64,000 nt of DNA from the NCBI GenBank assembly GCA_964645765.1, contig CAZYBE010000010.1:1-64000 (forward strand). Direction: 5' to 3'. Below the pieces are notes generated by a model. It was not told the origin of the DNA, ran no database searches, and saw nothing but the letters and a program-made list of their open reading frames with translations. Below, in pieces: positions 53,239 through 61,511 of this stretch. Made by a program: the position numbers and the translations under genes. The stretch comes from CAZGMN01 sp964645765. GTDB taxonomy: Bacteria > Acidobacteriota > Aminicenantia > Aminicenantales > Aminicenantaceae. Each line of letters starts with the position of its first letter. Position 1 is the stretch's first letter.

Positions 53239-54639
53239 CTACCTCACATCCGCACGCAGAAATGCGGAAAAGGCTAAGGTGGCTAAAATCAGGTTCCAGA
53301 CAATCAGCCCGGCGATGTCGTATAGGGCATCCCTTAAGCTTCGGGCAACTGATGGCTGGCTTTCCACAAATTGCGGAAAATCTGATTTATCGCCTTGATA
53401 TTCTTGAGGCCATGGAGAACCAATATAGACAGATTTTCCGCCAATCATCATGTTTGTCGAAAAGCTCCACTGGGACATTCCAACCAGTTTGCCGAGCTTC
53501 TCTAAAATATAATTGTCGTAGATATGGGCATAGTTCCGAGCATCATTTAAGAAATTCTCCTCCCTTTTGGTTCCTGTCTGGGTAATATTCTCTGACGCAT
53601 ATTGAAAAAGAGCTGTCGGTGAGAGGCGAGATAAATTCTCAGCCATTATCGCTCGCTGTTTCATGGCATCTTCATAGCTTTTATAGTGCTTGATCAATTC
53701 GTCCTGGCCTTCATTAAAGGCTCTATCGCTTTCCTTCTTCACTTCTTCCTCTGTCTTCAGTTCGCCCTTATCTACTCTTTCGCTTATCTTTTTGATTCTT
53801 GCCCACACCTGCTGCTGGATCATCGGTCCAATCATTTTGGCTGTCTGGTATTCACTGGGCACGCGAGAAAAACTCTGGGAGAAAATACCGGATGTGTTGG
53901 GAATGATGATGGCAAAAACAACCCATATGGCCAGCAATATCAGGAGCACCAATGACGATCTGTGAATGAGTGAGGAAAACAGAAGGCTTAGAAAAGCGAA
54001 AAGGGATAAATAAATGAGGGTCAGAAGAAGCATCAACAATACTCTTGATACATTTGTTAAGGTCATAACCTGTGGAACGAAAATCCCGACGATGATCAAG
54101 CTGATAACGACTCCTGTCACCAAAGGCACCAGGGCAGTCAAGAGGATAGCGATATATTTAGCAACCAGCACCTTGATCCGACCCATCGAGTTGGACAGAA
54201 TCTGTCTCAATGTTCCCTGCTCTTTTTCCCCTGAGATGGCGTTATAGCCCAATAGAATAACATAAAGACTGAAGATGACCTTGATAATAAAAGACCAATC
54301 CAGTTCTGGTATTTCCGGCAGTTTAAAATTGCGGGGACCGGAAGGCATAGCGTCCAGGACACCTTTCTGCTTTAGGGTATAGCCATAAGGGCGGTATTTA
54401 TCCCCTCCCTCGACGACGAACGATAACTGATTCGGTTCCCTGTAGAGCATGGTCATTATGGTGCTGGGATGTTGACGAATGGACGAAACCTGCTCATTAT
54501 AGAATGAGATTTGCTGGTTATATCTTTTGACGGAGATCATTCCATTGGCCAAAAACAAAACAATGCAGATACAAAGCAACACGATAAACTGGATGCTTTG
54601 GAGATGGTCCAAGAGCTCTCTTTTTATGACCGTTATCAT
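53239..54639 (-). CDS. ABC-2 type permease, array member 4
   Basis: A 466-residue paralog: VIKRELLDHLQSIQFIVL, AISGEKEQGTLRQILSNSMGRIKVLVAK, SPTALFQYASENITQTGT and tail FSAFLRADVR. The tail keeps the terminal DVR but changes the preceding Y to A. It starts four bases after member 5 stops. Confidence 0.88.
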   Translation of the reverse strand: MITVIKRELLDHLQSIQFIVLLCICIVLFLANGMISVKRYNQQISFYNEQVSSIRQHPSTIMTMLYREPNQLSFVVEGGDKYRPYGYTLKQKGVLDAMPSGPRNFKLPEIPELDWSFIIKVIFSLYVILLGYNAISGEKEQGTLRQILSNSMGRIKVLVAKYIAILLTALVPLVTGVVISLIIVGIFVPQVMTLTNVSRVLLMLLLTLIYLSLFAFLSLLFSSLIHRSSLVLLILLAIWVVFAIIIPNTSGIFSQSFSRVPSEYQTAKMIGPMIQQQVWARIKKISERVDKGELKTEEEVKKESDRAFNEGQDELIKHYKSYEDAMKQRAIMAENLSRLSPTALFQYASENITQTGTKREENFLNDARNYAHIYDNYILEKLGKLVGMSQWSFSTNMMIGGKSVYIGSPWPQEYQGDKSDFPQFVESQPSVARSLRDALYDIAGLIVWNLILATLAFSAFLRADVR

Positions 54640-54643
54640 GGCA

Positions 54644-55981
54644 TTACCTCACGTCTTTCCTTAAGAAAGCTGTGTACGCCAGGGTGAAGAAAATCAGACT
54701 GAAAAGAACAAAAATGAGCCACTGGGGTAATGTTGCAACAAAGCACCGCGAGGTTGTTTCTGAAGGACTGGTGAAATCAGGCAATTGAGCTTTGACGTAA
54801 GCCTCACGGTCCTTGTAAAGCAATTTCGAACGCTCTATATGTTTCTGCCAGTGCCGATAAACACCGTCCATGAAGCGCTCGAACTCATCCATGCCGGTGC
54901 GGGCCAAGCGGTTCATAACCTGGTCATACACAACTGCTGGTGAAAGAATAGATATGGCTTGAGCCAGCTTCATTTGATTGGTTAAGCGGTTGCTGAATTC
55001 TTTGTCCACCTGATAACTCAGTTCCGCCCGTGTGATTGTCAATTCCATATTTCTCAAGCCAACCTCACTTGAGGGACGTCCGCCGCTTCGAATAGCGCCA
55101 CTGAAAGCTTCATTAGTTTTTTTGTACTCCTCCTCGTAGGGCTGAAAAGCAGCATACTTGCGCTGGACGAGTTCCTTTTCGCTGGGAAGAGCATAAAAAT
55201 TTTCAGATAGAATAACACCCATATTAGGATAAATAATAACCAGGAAAATCCATAACTGAAGCAGTATCATCAGGGCGATTGAGGGACGGTTAATCACAAC
55301 CGAAATAAAAAGACTCAGCGTGTAGAAAGTAACAAGATAGATGGCCGATGCACCAAACATCATCAAAAGACGAATCCAGTCTGATCCCTTGAGAGAGATT
55401 GCAGGATGAAGGAGCATGATTAAAAAAGCTATAATCGCTGAAACGAGCAAAGAACCGACGACAACGATAAGCCCACCTGTAAATTTGCCAAGAAGCAATT
55501 GATCTCTGGGCAATCGATTGGCCAGCGCCAGCCTCAAAGTGCCATGAAATTTCTCTTCGGAGATGGCATTGTAGGCGAGAAAGATGATCATCAGACTGAG
55601 CACAACCCGGACGACGAAAGCGAAATCCACGGCCTCAAACCCTGCAAGGTAGCGGTGATGCTCACTGACATACTGTCCCATAAAACCCGAAGTTCGAATC
55701 GGGAGGCCCAAATAGGTCATCTGGAGACTGTTTCCCAGCTTACGGTCCTTCCCCTGAACAAGTGTGCTGAGCACCTGAGGGGCCCTGTAAACCTGAACAT
55801 AAAAACGGTCTCCCTTCATCTCTTGCTGGGCATTCAGATAATCCTGCTGGCGCTGTTTGAAATCATTGATATTGATGATCGTGCTGAGAGTGATGAGGAT
55901 CACCGTGATGCCCAATCCAATGAGAAATTTCGCCGATTTCATGTAATCCAGCATCTCTCTCTTGACGATTGTCCAAATCAT
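54644..55981 (-). CDS. ABC-2 type permease, array member 5
   Basis: A 445-residue paralog: IVKREMLDYMKSAKFLIGLG, AISEEKFHGTLRLALANRLPRDQLLLGK (a variant of the SGEKE signature), SPAVVYDQVMNRLARTG and tail YTAFLRKDVR. It is more divergent than its neighbours. An interspersed repeat (56018-56170) separates it from the ATPase gene upstream. Confidence 0.87.
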   Translation of the reverse strand: MIWTIVKREMLDYMKSAKFLIGLGITVILITLSTIININDFKQRQQDYLNAQQEMKGDRFYVQVYRAPQVLSTLVQGKDRKLGNSLQMTYLGLPIRTSGFMGQYVSEHHRYLAGFEAVDFAFVVRVVLSLMIIFLAYNAISEEKFHGTLRLALANRLPRDQLLLGKFTGGLIVVVGSLLVSAIIAFLIMLLHPAISLKGSDWIRLLMMFGASAIYLVTFYTLSLFISVVINRPSIALMILLQLWIFLVIIYPNMGVILSENFYALPSEKELVQRKYAAFQPYEEEYKKTNEAFSGAIRSGGRPSSEVGLRNMELTITRAELSYQVDKEFSNRLTNQMKLAQAISILSPAVVYDQVMNRLARTGMDEFERFMDGVYRHWQKHIERSKLLYKDREAYVKAQLPDFTSPSETTSRCFVATLPQWLIFVLFSLIFFTLAYTAFLRKDVR

Positions 55982-56017
55982 CTTTAACCTTACGCTTTAC
56001 AAGCCCTTAATCTTTCA

Positions 56018-56170
56018 CAAACGCATTAAATGCTTTTACATTGGCATTGCGAGGCGCGAAGCGCCGCGGCAATCTCATCAAATAAAGAGATTGCGCAGCC
56101 TGTTCCGAACGAAGTGAAGGAATCTTCTTCATTCCTCGCAATGACACTCTACTTAATGCGTTTGTATTAG
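56018..56170. repeat. Interspersed palindromic repeat, family A copy 4
   Basis: Ends CACAAACGCATTAAATG and TTAATGCGTTTGTATTA are inverted copies. The inner parts GGCATTGCGAGGCGCGAAG and CCTCGCAATGACA, and GGCAATCTCATC / AGAGATTGC, match the other copies. It sits inside the array, between permease 5 and the ATPase gene. Confidence 0.88.
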
Positions 56171-56911
56171 TTACACAGTCAGAGGCTCGGAGCGCATGTA
56201 ATCGATATAAATCTTGACCAGGTCCTCATACTGGAGCTCTTCCCGAGTCCTCTCCATCACCAGCCTTCCCTCCTTCATGATGCCCACACGGTCGCCAATC
56301 TCCTTCGCCCGGAAAATGTCATGAGTCGACATCAAGATGGCCTTGCTCTCATTCTTGAGCTCCCTCAATATCTCCAGAAACTCAGCCGCAGCTTTCGGGT
56401 CCAAACCCGCTGTCGGCTCATCCAACAAAATCCCAGGAGCATTCTTGATGATGGCAATCGATATCCCCAGCTTCTGCCGCATCCCTTTGGAAAAATTCTT
56501 CACCCTCTGCTCAAAGGCCATCTCCTGGAGCGAAACCCGTCGCATCACCTGGTGATAATCTTCTTTGTTCAAATTTGTCCTGCCTCCCAGCTTGGCAAAA
56601 AAATCAAGATTCTGGCGGGCAGTGAAGTTTCCGTAGAGCATGACATTCTCCGAGACGAACGAGACATATTTCTTGGCTTCCAGCGGGTCTCTGGTGACAT
56701 CGATGCTGTTGATGAAGCATGTGCCAGTTGTGGGCGGGATAAAATTGAGGAAGAGGTTGATGGTGGTTGTTTTTCCGGCTCCGTTAGCGCCTAAAAGGCA
56801 GTAAACCTCGCCAGGATGGACCTCAAGGTTCAGGTGGTCAACCGCCAAAACCCCATCCTCATACCTTTTGGACAAATCTTCGGCCTTGAGTATCGGACTC
56901 TTTTTAGCCAT
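56171..56911 (-). CDS. ABC transporter ATP-binding protein of the permease array
   Basis: A 246-residue ATPase: Walker A GANGAGKTT, Q-loop FVSENVML, signature FSKGMRQKLG, Walker B GILLDEP, D-loop AGLDP and H-loop STHDIFRAKE. The S-K-G-M-R-Q-K signature is typical of ATPases in ABC-2 (CcmA/NatA-like) exporters. It is the only ATPase among nine permease genes, so either several permeases share it or others lie beyond the window. GGAGG precedes the ATG. The stop lies directly beside a family A repeat. Confidence 0.92.
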   Translation of the reverse strand: MAKKSPILKAEDLSKRYEDGVLAVDHLNLEVHPGEVYCLLGANGAGKTTTINLFLNFIPPTTGTCFINSIDVTRDPLEAKKYVSFVSENVMLYGNFTARQNLDFFAKLGGRTNLNKEDYHQVMRRVSLQEMAFEQRVKNFSKGMRQKLGISIAIIKNAPGILLDEPTAGLDPKAAAEFLEILRELKNESKAILMSTHDIFRAKEIGDRVGIMKEGRLVMERTREELQYEDLVKIYIDYMRSEPLTV

Positions 56912-57047
56912 TTCTTACCTCCTTTATTTTAATTACCGGTCACTCTTCACCGCTTGTTTCTGGCTTATCTCAGACCGTTGCTGAGCTTTCACCATTCTTC
57001 CGGTTTCCAATGACCGGGTATTAATCTCTCTAGAACATAAATAAAAT

Positions 57048-58424
57048 TTATCGCACATCGTATTTTAAAAATTTTAAAAACACCAAAGTAAACAAGAAAA
57101 GATTGTAAAGTGCCAAGATTCCCGCGTATTGGATTGTATCCTTCAAGCGCTCTGCCCTCTTTATTTCCTTCTCTTCGAATTTTGGAATCTTTTCAAAATC
57201 AACTGGTTTCTCAGATAAATAGTCAGGGTGAAAATAGAGATGAAAGCTCTCCTCATCCTTCATGTCCTCTCTCTTAAAAAACTCTATAAATTCAGTCTGA
57301 TATTGCTTGACCTGAGTCCACAAATTTTGAAAATGAAAAAGCCCTGTTCCGGCAAGGGATGAAGCGGAATATTCAAGAAGAGAAGAGGGGGAGACAAAAT
57401 TAATCCTCCTTAAGGCGGAAACAGCGGCAATTTTTTTTCTAATATAGAAATCAAATACTTCCTGTCTGGCTTTTTCAGCTTCATTCCTTATTCTTACGTT
57501 CAATTTTGTCGACTCATCCTGACCTGTCCTCGTCACGATGTCTTCGCCTTTATGCCTATTCCAGACCTCCCTTTCGGATTTCTCGGCGAACTCTTGAATC
57601 TGCTTCTCTGTCGGAACATCAAGGCTCTTTAAACTCAGCAACAAGCCCGCCGACTTGGGTAAAATGACAACCAGAAGAATCCAAAAAAGCAAACAGAGGA
57701 CAAGGCTATTTTTTGAGCTGTGAGTGGCAGCAGAACAGGAGATGCCTAAAAGAATAAAGAAAGAAATATAAAAGAGAGAAATCAAAAAAAAGAGTATAAA
57801 GTCCAGAAATAAGCCAAAAGAGAAGGAAATGACTTTCAAAAGATTTAAGAGAATCAAAGCGACGACGAGTCCAAAAACCAAGGGCAAGGCCACGGTTGCT
57901 AAAGCGCAGAGATATTTTGTCGAGATGAGATAGGCTCTTTTTACCGGATTGGAGAAAACAAGGCGCAGGGTTCCTCTTTCCTTTTCTGAAGTTACGGCAT
58001 TGAAGGTTAAGACGATGGCAAAAAAGCTGAGAAGGAACTGAACAACGAATGTTAAATCGGGCGAATATAAAGACAGGGCATCTGATTCTCTTTCCTTGCT
58101 CAAGAGCTTGATTTCAATCAAACGAAAGGAGAGACCCTGAGGAATTTTATCTTCATAGGCCTGGGAGATGAAACTCGAAGCTTTTGGCCTCATCGAGAGC
58201 TCCTGCTCGGCTGTTAAAAGATTAATGAGACTCGGTGAGGCTTCTTTTAATCTTAAATTGTTCTCAGCGATATTCACGGTCTGGATTTCTCGTAAGCCCT
58301 GATAGTGATTGACAAAGATCAGAGGAAAAATGATAAGAGTTGCCAGGACGAGGACAAAATTGATGAGGAATCTTAAGCTGATGATATCCTCGACAATCTG
58401 TCTTTTAAATAGCTCTTTAAACAT
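57048..58424 (-). CDS. ABC-2 type permease, array member 6
   Basis: A 458-residue paralog: LFKRQIVEDIISLRFLINFV, AVTSEKERGTLRLVFSNPVKRAYLISTK, SPSSLLEYSASSLAGTG and tail FLKFLKYDVR. Two bases separate it from the stop of member 7. A 136-bp gap separates it from the ATPase gene downstream. Confidence 0.87.
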   Translation of the reverse strand: MFKELFKRQIVEDIISLRFLINFVLVLATLIIFPLIFVNHYQGLREIQTVNIAENNLRLKEASPSLINLLTAEQELSMRPKASSFISQAYEDKIPQGLSFRLIEIKLLSKERESDALSLYSPDLTFVVQFLLSFFAIVLTFNAVTSEKERGTLRLVFSNPVKRAYLISTKYLCALATVALPLVFGLVVALILLNLLKVISFSFGLFLDFILFFLISLFYISFFILLGISCSAATHSSKNSLVLCLLFWILLVVILPKSAGLLLSLKSLDVPTEKQIQEFAEKSEREVWNRHKGEDIVTRTGQDESTKLNVRIRNEAEKARQEVFDFYIRKKIAAVSALRRINFVSPSSLLEYSASSLAGTGLFHFQNLWTQVKQYQTEFIEFFKREDMKDEESFHLYFHPDYLSEKPVDFEKIPKFEEKEIKRAERLKDTIQYAGILALYNLFLFTLVFLKFLKYDVR

Positions 58425-58426
58425 CG

Positions 58427-59968
58427 TTAGATATTTAGCCTTGGATCGTAACGATTAAAAGAAAAATGAGCGAATATCAGAACAAGAAGGTTATAAAAAA
58501 TCAAAATAAGCGCGTTGAAGGAAATAGTCTTGATTCTTTCCAAAAAATCTGGCTTCCGAAATTGAAAGATAGGCAAATCACCTAAATTCAAGTAAGTGAG
58601 CTGAGGATTATAATTCATCGCCCTTTTGTACGCTTCACTTTTCCACCAGCCCGGTGCCTTCTTGAAGGCTTCATTCACTTCTGAAATTATCTCTCTCTCC
58701 TCCAAGGTCAGCTCTTCAGGCCCGGGGAAAAAATACTTCAAGGAAAAAGCATCCTTCTCATGGAGATAGCGCACATATTGATGCCAGTATAGGGTTAATT
58801 GCTGAAAAAATAGCTTTAGATTGCCTTGACCAGTCCCGGCTATCAACTCAGCCGTTTCTTCGAAGCTGGAAGGCGGGATGAAGGCAAGAAATATCTTCTG
58901 AAATATTCTTATTTTCTCCTTGACCTGGAAATCTTTCCTTTTAAGGTCATATATTTTCAGAGCATGCTCTTCTCTTATTTTTTCGATAAGCGGATAATAT
59001 CCTTTATAGAATTCTATTGTTTCCCTGGGATTAATTCTTTTGAAAACGCCTCCACCCATCATTGCCCAACTTTTTTTCACAGGCACTTGATTCCAGGCCT
59101 CTGTCATCTGTTTATCTCTTTCCCTGACGAACTCATTGACATTATTCTCATAATTTTTAGCCTTTTTTATTGCCATCTTTTCCGAAAAGTTCCCCACTGT
59201 TAGAGGCAAGAGAAAGACTGCAATCAAATAAAAGGCTAAAAGGAAAATAAGGCTATGGAATGAAGTCTTTGTCCGGCTTGAAACCAAAATCCCGGTGAGC
59301 AGGATAGAAGAAAGATAAAGGATAGAAAGGAGATAAAGAATGATGGCAGGTATAAAAAAGTCGGACCCGGCTTCAACACCCTTGGAAAAGAGAACAACCA
59401 GGATCCCGACAATAAAACATATAGTCAGAGAAACAACAACAGAAATTAATCCGCCGATATATTTCCCCAAAAGAAATTTATAGCGGGCAAGTGAATTGGA
59501 TAAAATTAAAGAGAGGGCTCCATCCTCCTTTTCTCCAGAAACACTGTGATAGGATAACAGAATAGCAAGAATGGAAAAAACAACGACGATTACCGATGCC
59601 AAGTCAAAAAAGGAAAAAGCACGGGAGAATTCATTCTTGATGAATCCGCCCTTAAGCGAGGTCGGGATCTCTCTCTGAGTCAGAGACACCTGGTTTCCTG
59701 TCCGGTTCTCTATCCCCGAGACAAGGATACTTAAAGGAGAAGGCCTTTTAAATATTCCGACCTCTAACTGAGAATAAACATAAATGTTTGTCAGTTTCTC
59801 TTTTGCGACGGCAAGTCCTTTATTATAATCCTCCAATCTATCCCGATAATCCCTGGTTAAAACGAGTGTGCTAATTAATGTCAACACTAAGGCAACCAGG
59901 ACACAAGCCATGAATTTAAAGGACAGAATATTATCAATAAACTCTCTTCTGATTATCGTTCTAATCAT
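58427..59968 (-). CDS. ABC-2 type permease, array member 7
   Basis: A 513-residue paralog: IIRREFIDNILSFKFMACVL, SVSGEKEDGALSLILSNSLARYKFLLGK, PPSSFEETAELIAGTG and tail FSFNRYDPRLNI. It is the only member with extra residues after the RYD tail. I start at ATG 59968; the longer frame to 60031 would translate part of the adjacent repeat (LRHFVPRNDILFNAFVLAKK), which is a common false extension. Confidence 0.87.
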   Translation of the reverse strand: MIRTIIRREFIDNILSFKFMACVLVALVLTLISTLVLTRDYRDRLEDYNKGLAVAKEKLTNIYVYSQLEVGIFKRPSPLSILVSGIENRTGNQVSLTQREIPTSLKGGFIKNEFSRAFSFFDLASVIVVVFSILAILLSYHSVSGEKEDGALSLILSNSLARYKFLLGKYIGGLISVVVSLTICFIVGILVVLFSKGVEAGSDFFIPAIILYLLSILYLSSILLTGILVSSRTKTSFHSLIFLLAFYLIAVFLLPLTVGNFSEKMAIKKAKNYENNVNEFVRERDKQMTEAWNQVPVKKSWAMMGGGVFKRINPRETIEFYKGYYPLIEKIREEHALKIYDLKRKDFQVKEKIRIFQKIFLAFIPPSSFEETAELIAGTGQGNLKLFFQQLTLYWHQYVRYLHEKDAFSLKYFFPGPEELTLEEREIISEVNEAFKKAPGWWKSEAYKRAMNYNPQLTYLNLGDLPIFQFRKPDFLERIKTISFNALILIFYNLLVLIFAHFSFNRYDPRLNI

Positions 59969-59977
59969 CTTCTTTGC

Positions 59978-60115
59978 TAATACAAACGCATTAAATAAAA
60001 TGTCATTGCGAGGAACGAAGTGACGAAGCAATCTCCTCTAATAGGTTGAGATTGCCACGCTCCCTTCGGTCGCTCGCAATGACAACGTAAAAACATTTAA
60101 TGCGTTTATATTAAT
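59978..60115. repeat. Interspersed palindromic repeat, family A copy 5
   Basis: Ends AATACAAACGCATTAAAT and ATTTAATGCGTTTATATT are near-perfect inverted copies, the clearest terminal repeats of the family here. The interior has TGTCATTGCGAGGAACGAAG / CTCGCAATGACA and TTGAGATTGCCACGCTCCC, matching copy 1. Confidence 0.9.
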
Positions 60116-60124
60116 GACCAATCT

Positions 60125-61510
60125 TTATCTCACATCGTATCTCGTAAAAGAAAAATAAGCGGCTGCGAAGAAGATCAGGTTAAACAAGACGAGCAGGATG
60201 ATGTCGGCGGCCGTATCCCGGAGGGTCTTCTCCAGCGTCAGGAACTCATACCGGAATTTCGGGTAGTCGATCTTCTCCGACGGGAACGAGCTCCCTCCCA
60301 TCTGCCGGCGCGAGCGGCCGTCTTCGGACTCTAAGATATCGCTGAATTGGTACTGGAACACGACTTGGTAGAGCGGGATGTAATGTGCCTGAAGGCTCCG
60401 CCCGAAATTCTCGAGGTCGGCGATTCCGGTGTGGCAGAAATCCAGAGCCGCCTGGGTATAGACCGAGGCCGGAGACAAGCGGGCGATATTGAGGCTGAGC
60501 GAACGCTGAATCCCCTTCTCTTTTTCGTGTTGGGCATCGAACTTCTGGAGAGTTTGGTCGATGCGTTCCTCGTATTCTTTGGCCACGGGTCCGCGGGCCT
60601 TTGTGTAGGCTTCCCAGTTCCATGTGCCGCGGTTTTGCTCGTCGAGATACTTGTTCATCAGAGGAGCTAACGCTTTGCCTTTTTCTTTTTCGATCTGGTT
60701 ACGGACCTGGGCCCGCTTCGCCCTCATGACCTCTTCGCCCTGGACCTGGTGAATGAGCCCGGCGATCGGCTCGCTCGTTTTAGGGATGATGAAGGTCAGG
60801 AAAATCCAGACGAAGAAGCAGGCCAGCAACGCAAGGTTCGTCCTGTGCGTCCGGGTCGAAATGAGCAGGCCCAGAGAAAAAAGGGCTGAGAGGTAAAGGA
60901 TGGAGAGCCCCAGCAGGGCCAGGGCCCGCGCCAGATTTTCATAGGTAAAAACCGCGAACCCGTCGAGCTGGAGAAGCAACAAGGCGAGGCCATAGCTGAC
61001 CACGAGCGGAATTAGGAGAACGCTCAACCCGCCTAGGAACTCGGCGGTGATGATCGTGCTCCGCTTCGCCGGATTCGACAGCACCAGCTTGAGTGTCCCG
61101 GCCTCCTTTTCCCCGCATATCAGCGTCCCTGCATAGAGGACGCTGAACAGGCCGAGGAGAAAGCTGACGATAACGACGAAATCCAGCTTCCCGTTGATGT
61201 TACCCAGGATTTCGTTCTGGGCCTGCAATCCCTTAGCCTCTGTCTGATACTTGGAGAAGTTGACCGTCTTAGGAAGGACGCTCTCCAGGCCGATGCCGAA
61301 TGTGCTCAAGATGCTCGGCTTGCGATGGACCGTTGTCGAGTTCTTTGTCTCCTTCTGAGTCGATTCATATTCCCGGAAGGCGTTCTTGTAGCTCGCGTAG
61401 TTCAGGAGGAGGCTGGACGGCACGAGCAAGAGGCAAAGGAGCGAGACGATCAGGAACTTCGGGCTGAGGAGCTGGTCCAGAAGCTCTTTTTTGAAAATCG
61501 TTGAAAACAT
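60125..61510 (-). CDS. ABC-2 type permease, array member 8 (G+C-rich)
   Basis: A 461-residue paralog: IFKKELLDQLLSPKFLIVSL, LICGEKEAGTLKLVLSNPAKRSTIITAE, SPASVYTQAALDFCHTG and tail YFSFTRYDVR. It is visibly richer in G+C than its neighbours, for instance around 60240-60320 and 61050-61150, with many GCC/GGC/CGG codons. This suggests transfer or recombination from a related G+C-rich lineage. It begins one base after the NEW3-like protein gene stops. Confidence 0.88.
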   Translation of the reverse strand: MFSTIFKKELLDQLLSPKFLIVSLLCLLLVPSSLLLNYASYKNAFREYESTQKETKNSTTVHRKPSILSTFGIGLESVLPKTVNFSKYQTEAKGLQAQNEILGNINGKLDFVVIVSFLLGLFSVLYAGTLICGEKEAGTLKLVLSNPAKRSTIITAEFLGGLSVLLIPLVVSYGLALLLLQLDGFAVFTYENLARALALLGLSILYLSALFSLGLLISTRTHRTNLALLACFFVWIFLTFIIPKTSEPIAGLIHQVQGEEVMRAKRAQVRNQIEKEKGKALAPLMNKYLDEQNRGTWNWEAYTKARGPVAKEYEERIDQTLQKFDAQHEKEKGIQRSLSLNIARLSPASVYTQAALDFCHTGIADLENFGRSLQAHYIPLYQVVFQYQFSDILESEDGRSRRQMGGSSFPSEKIDYPKFRYEFLTLEKTLRDTAADIILLVLFNLIFFAAAYFSFTRYDVR

Positions 61511-61511
61511 C

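Noticed and set aside
58427..60031. Start of permease 7 at 60031
   Set aside because: The extra 21 residues are translated from a family A repeat; ATG 59968 gives the N-terminus shared by all paralogs.
3392..60115. Family A repeats as a CRISPR array
   Set aside because: Copies are single, kilobases apart, about 140-170 bp, palindromic, with no regular spacers and no cas genes.
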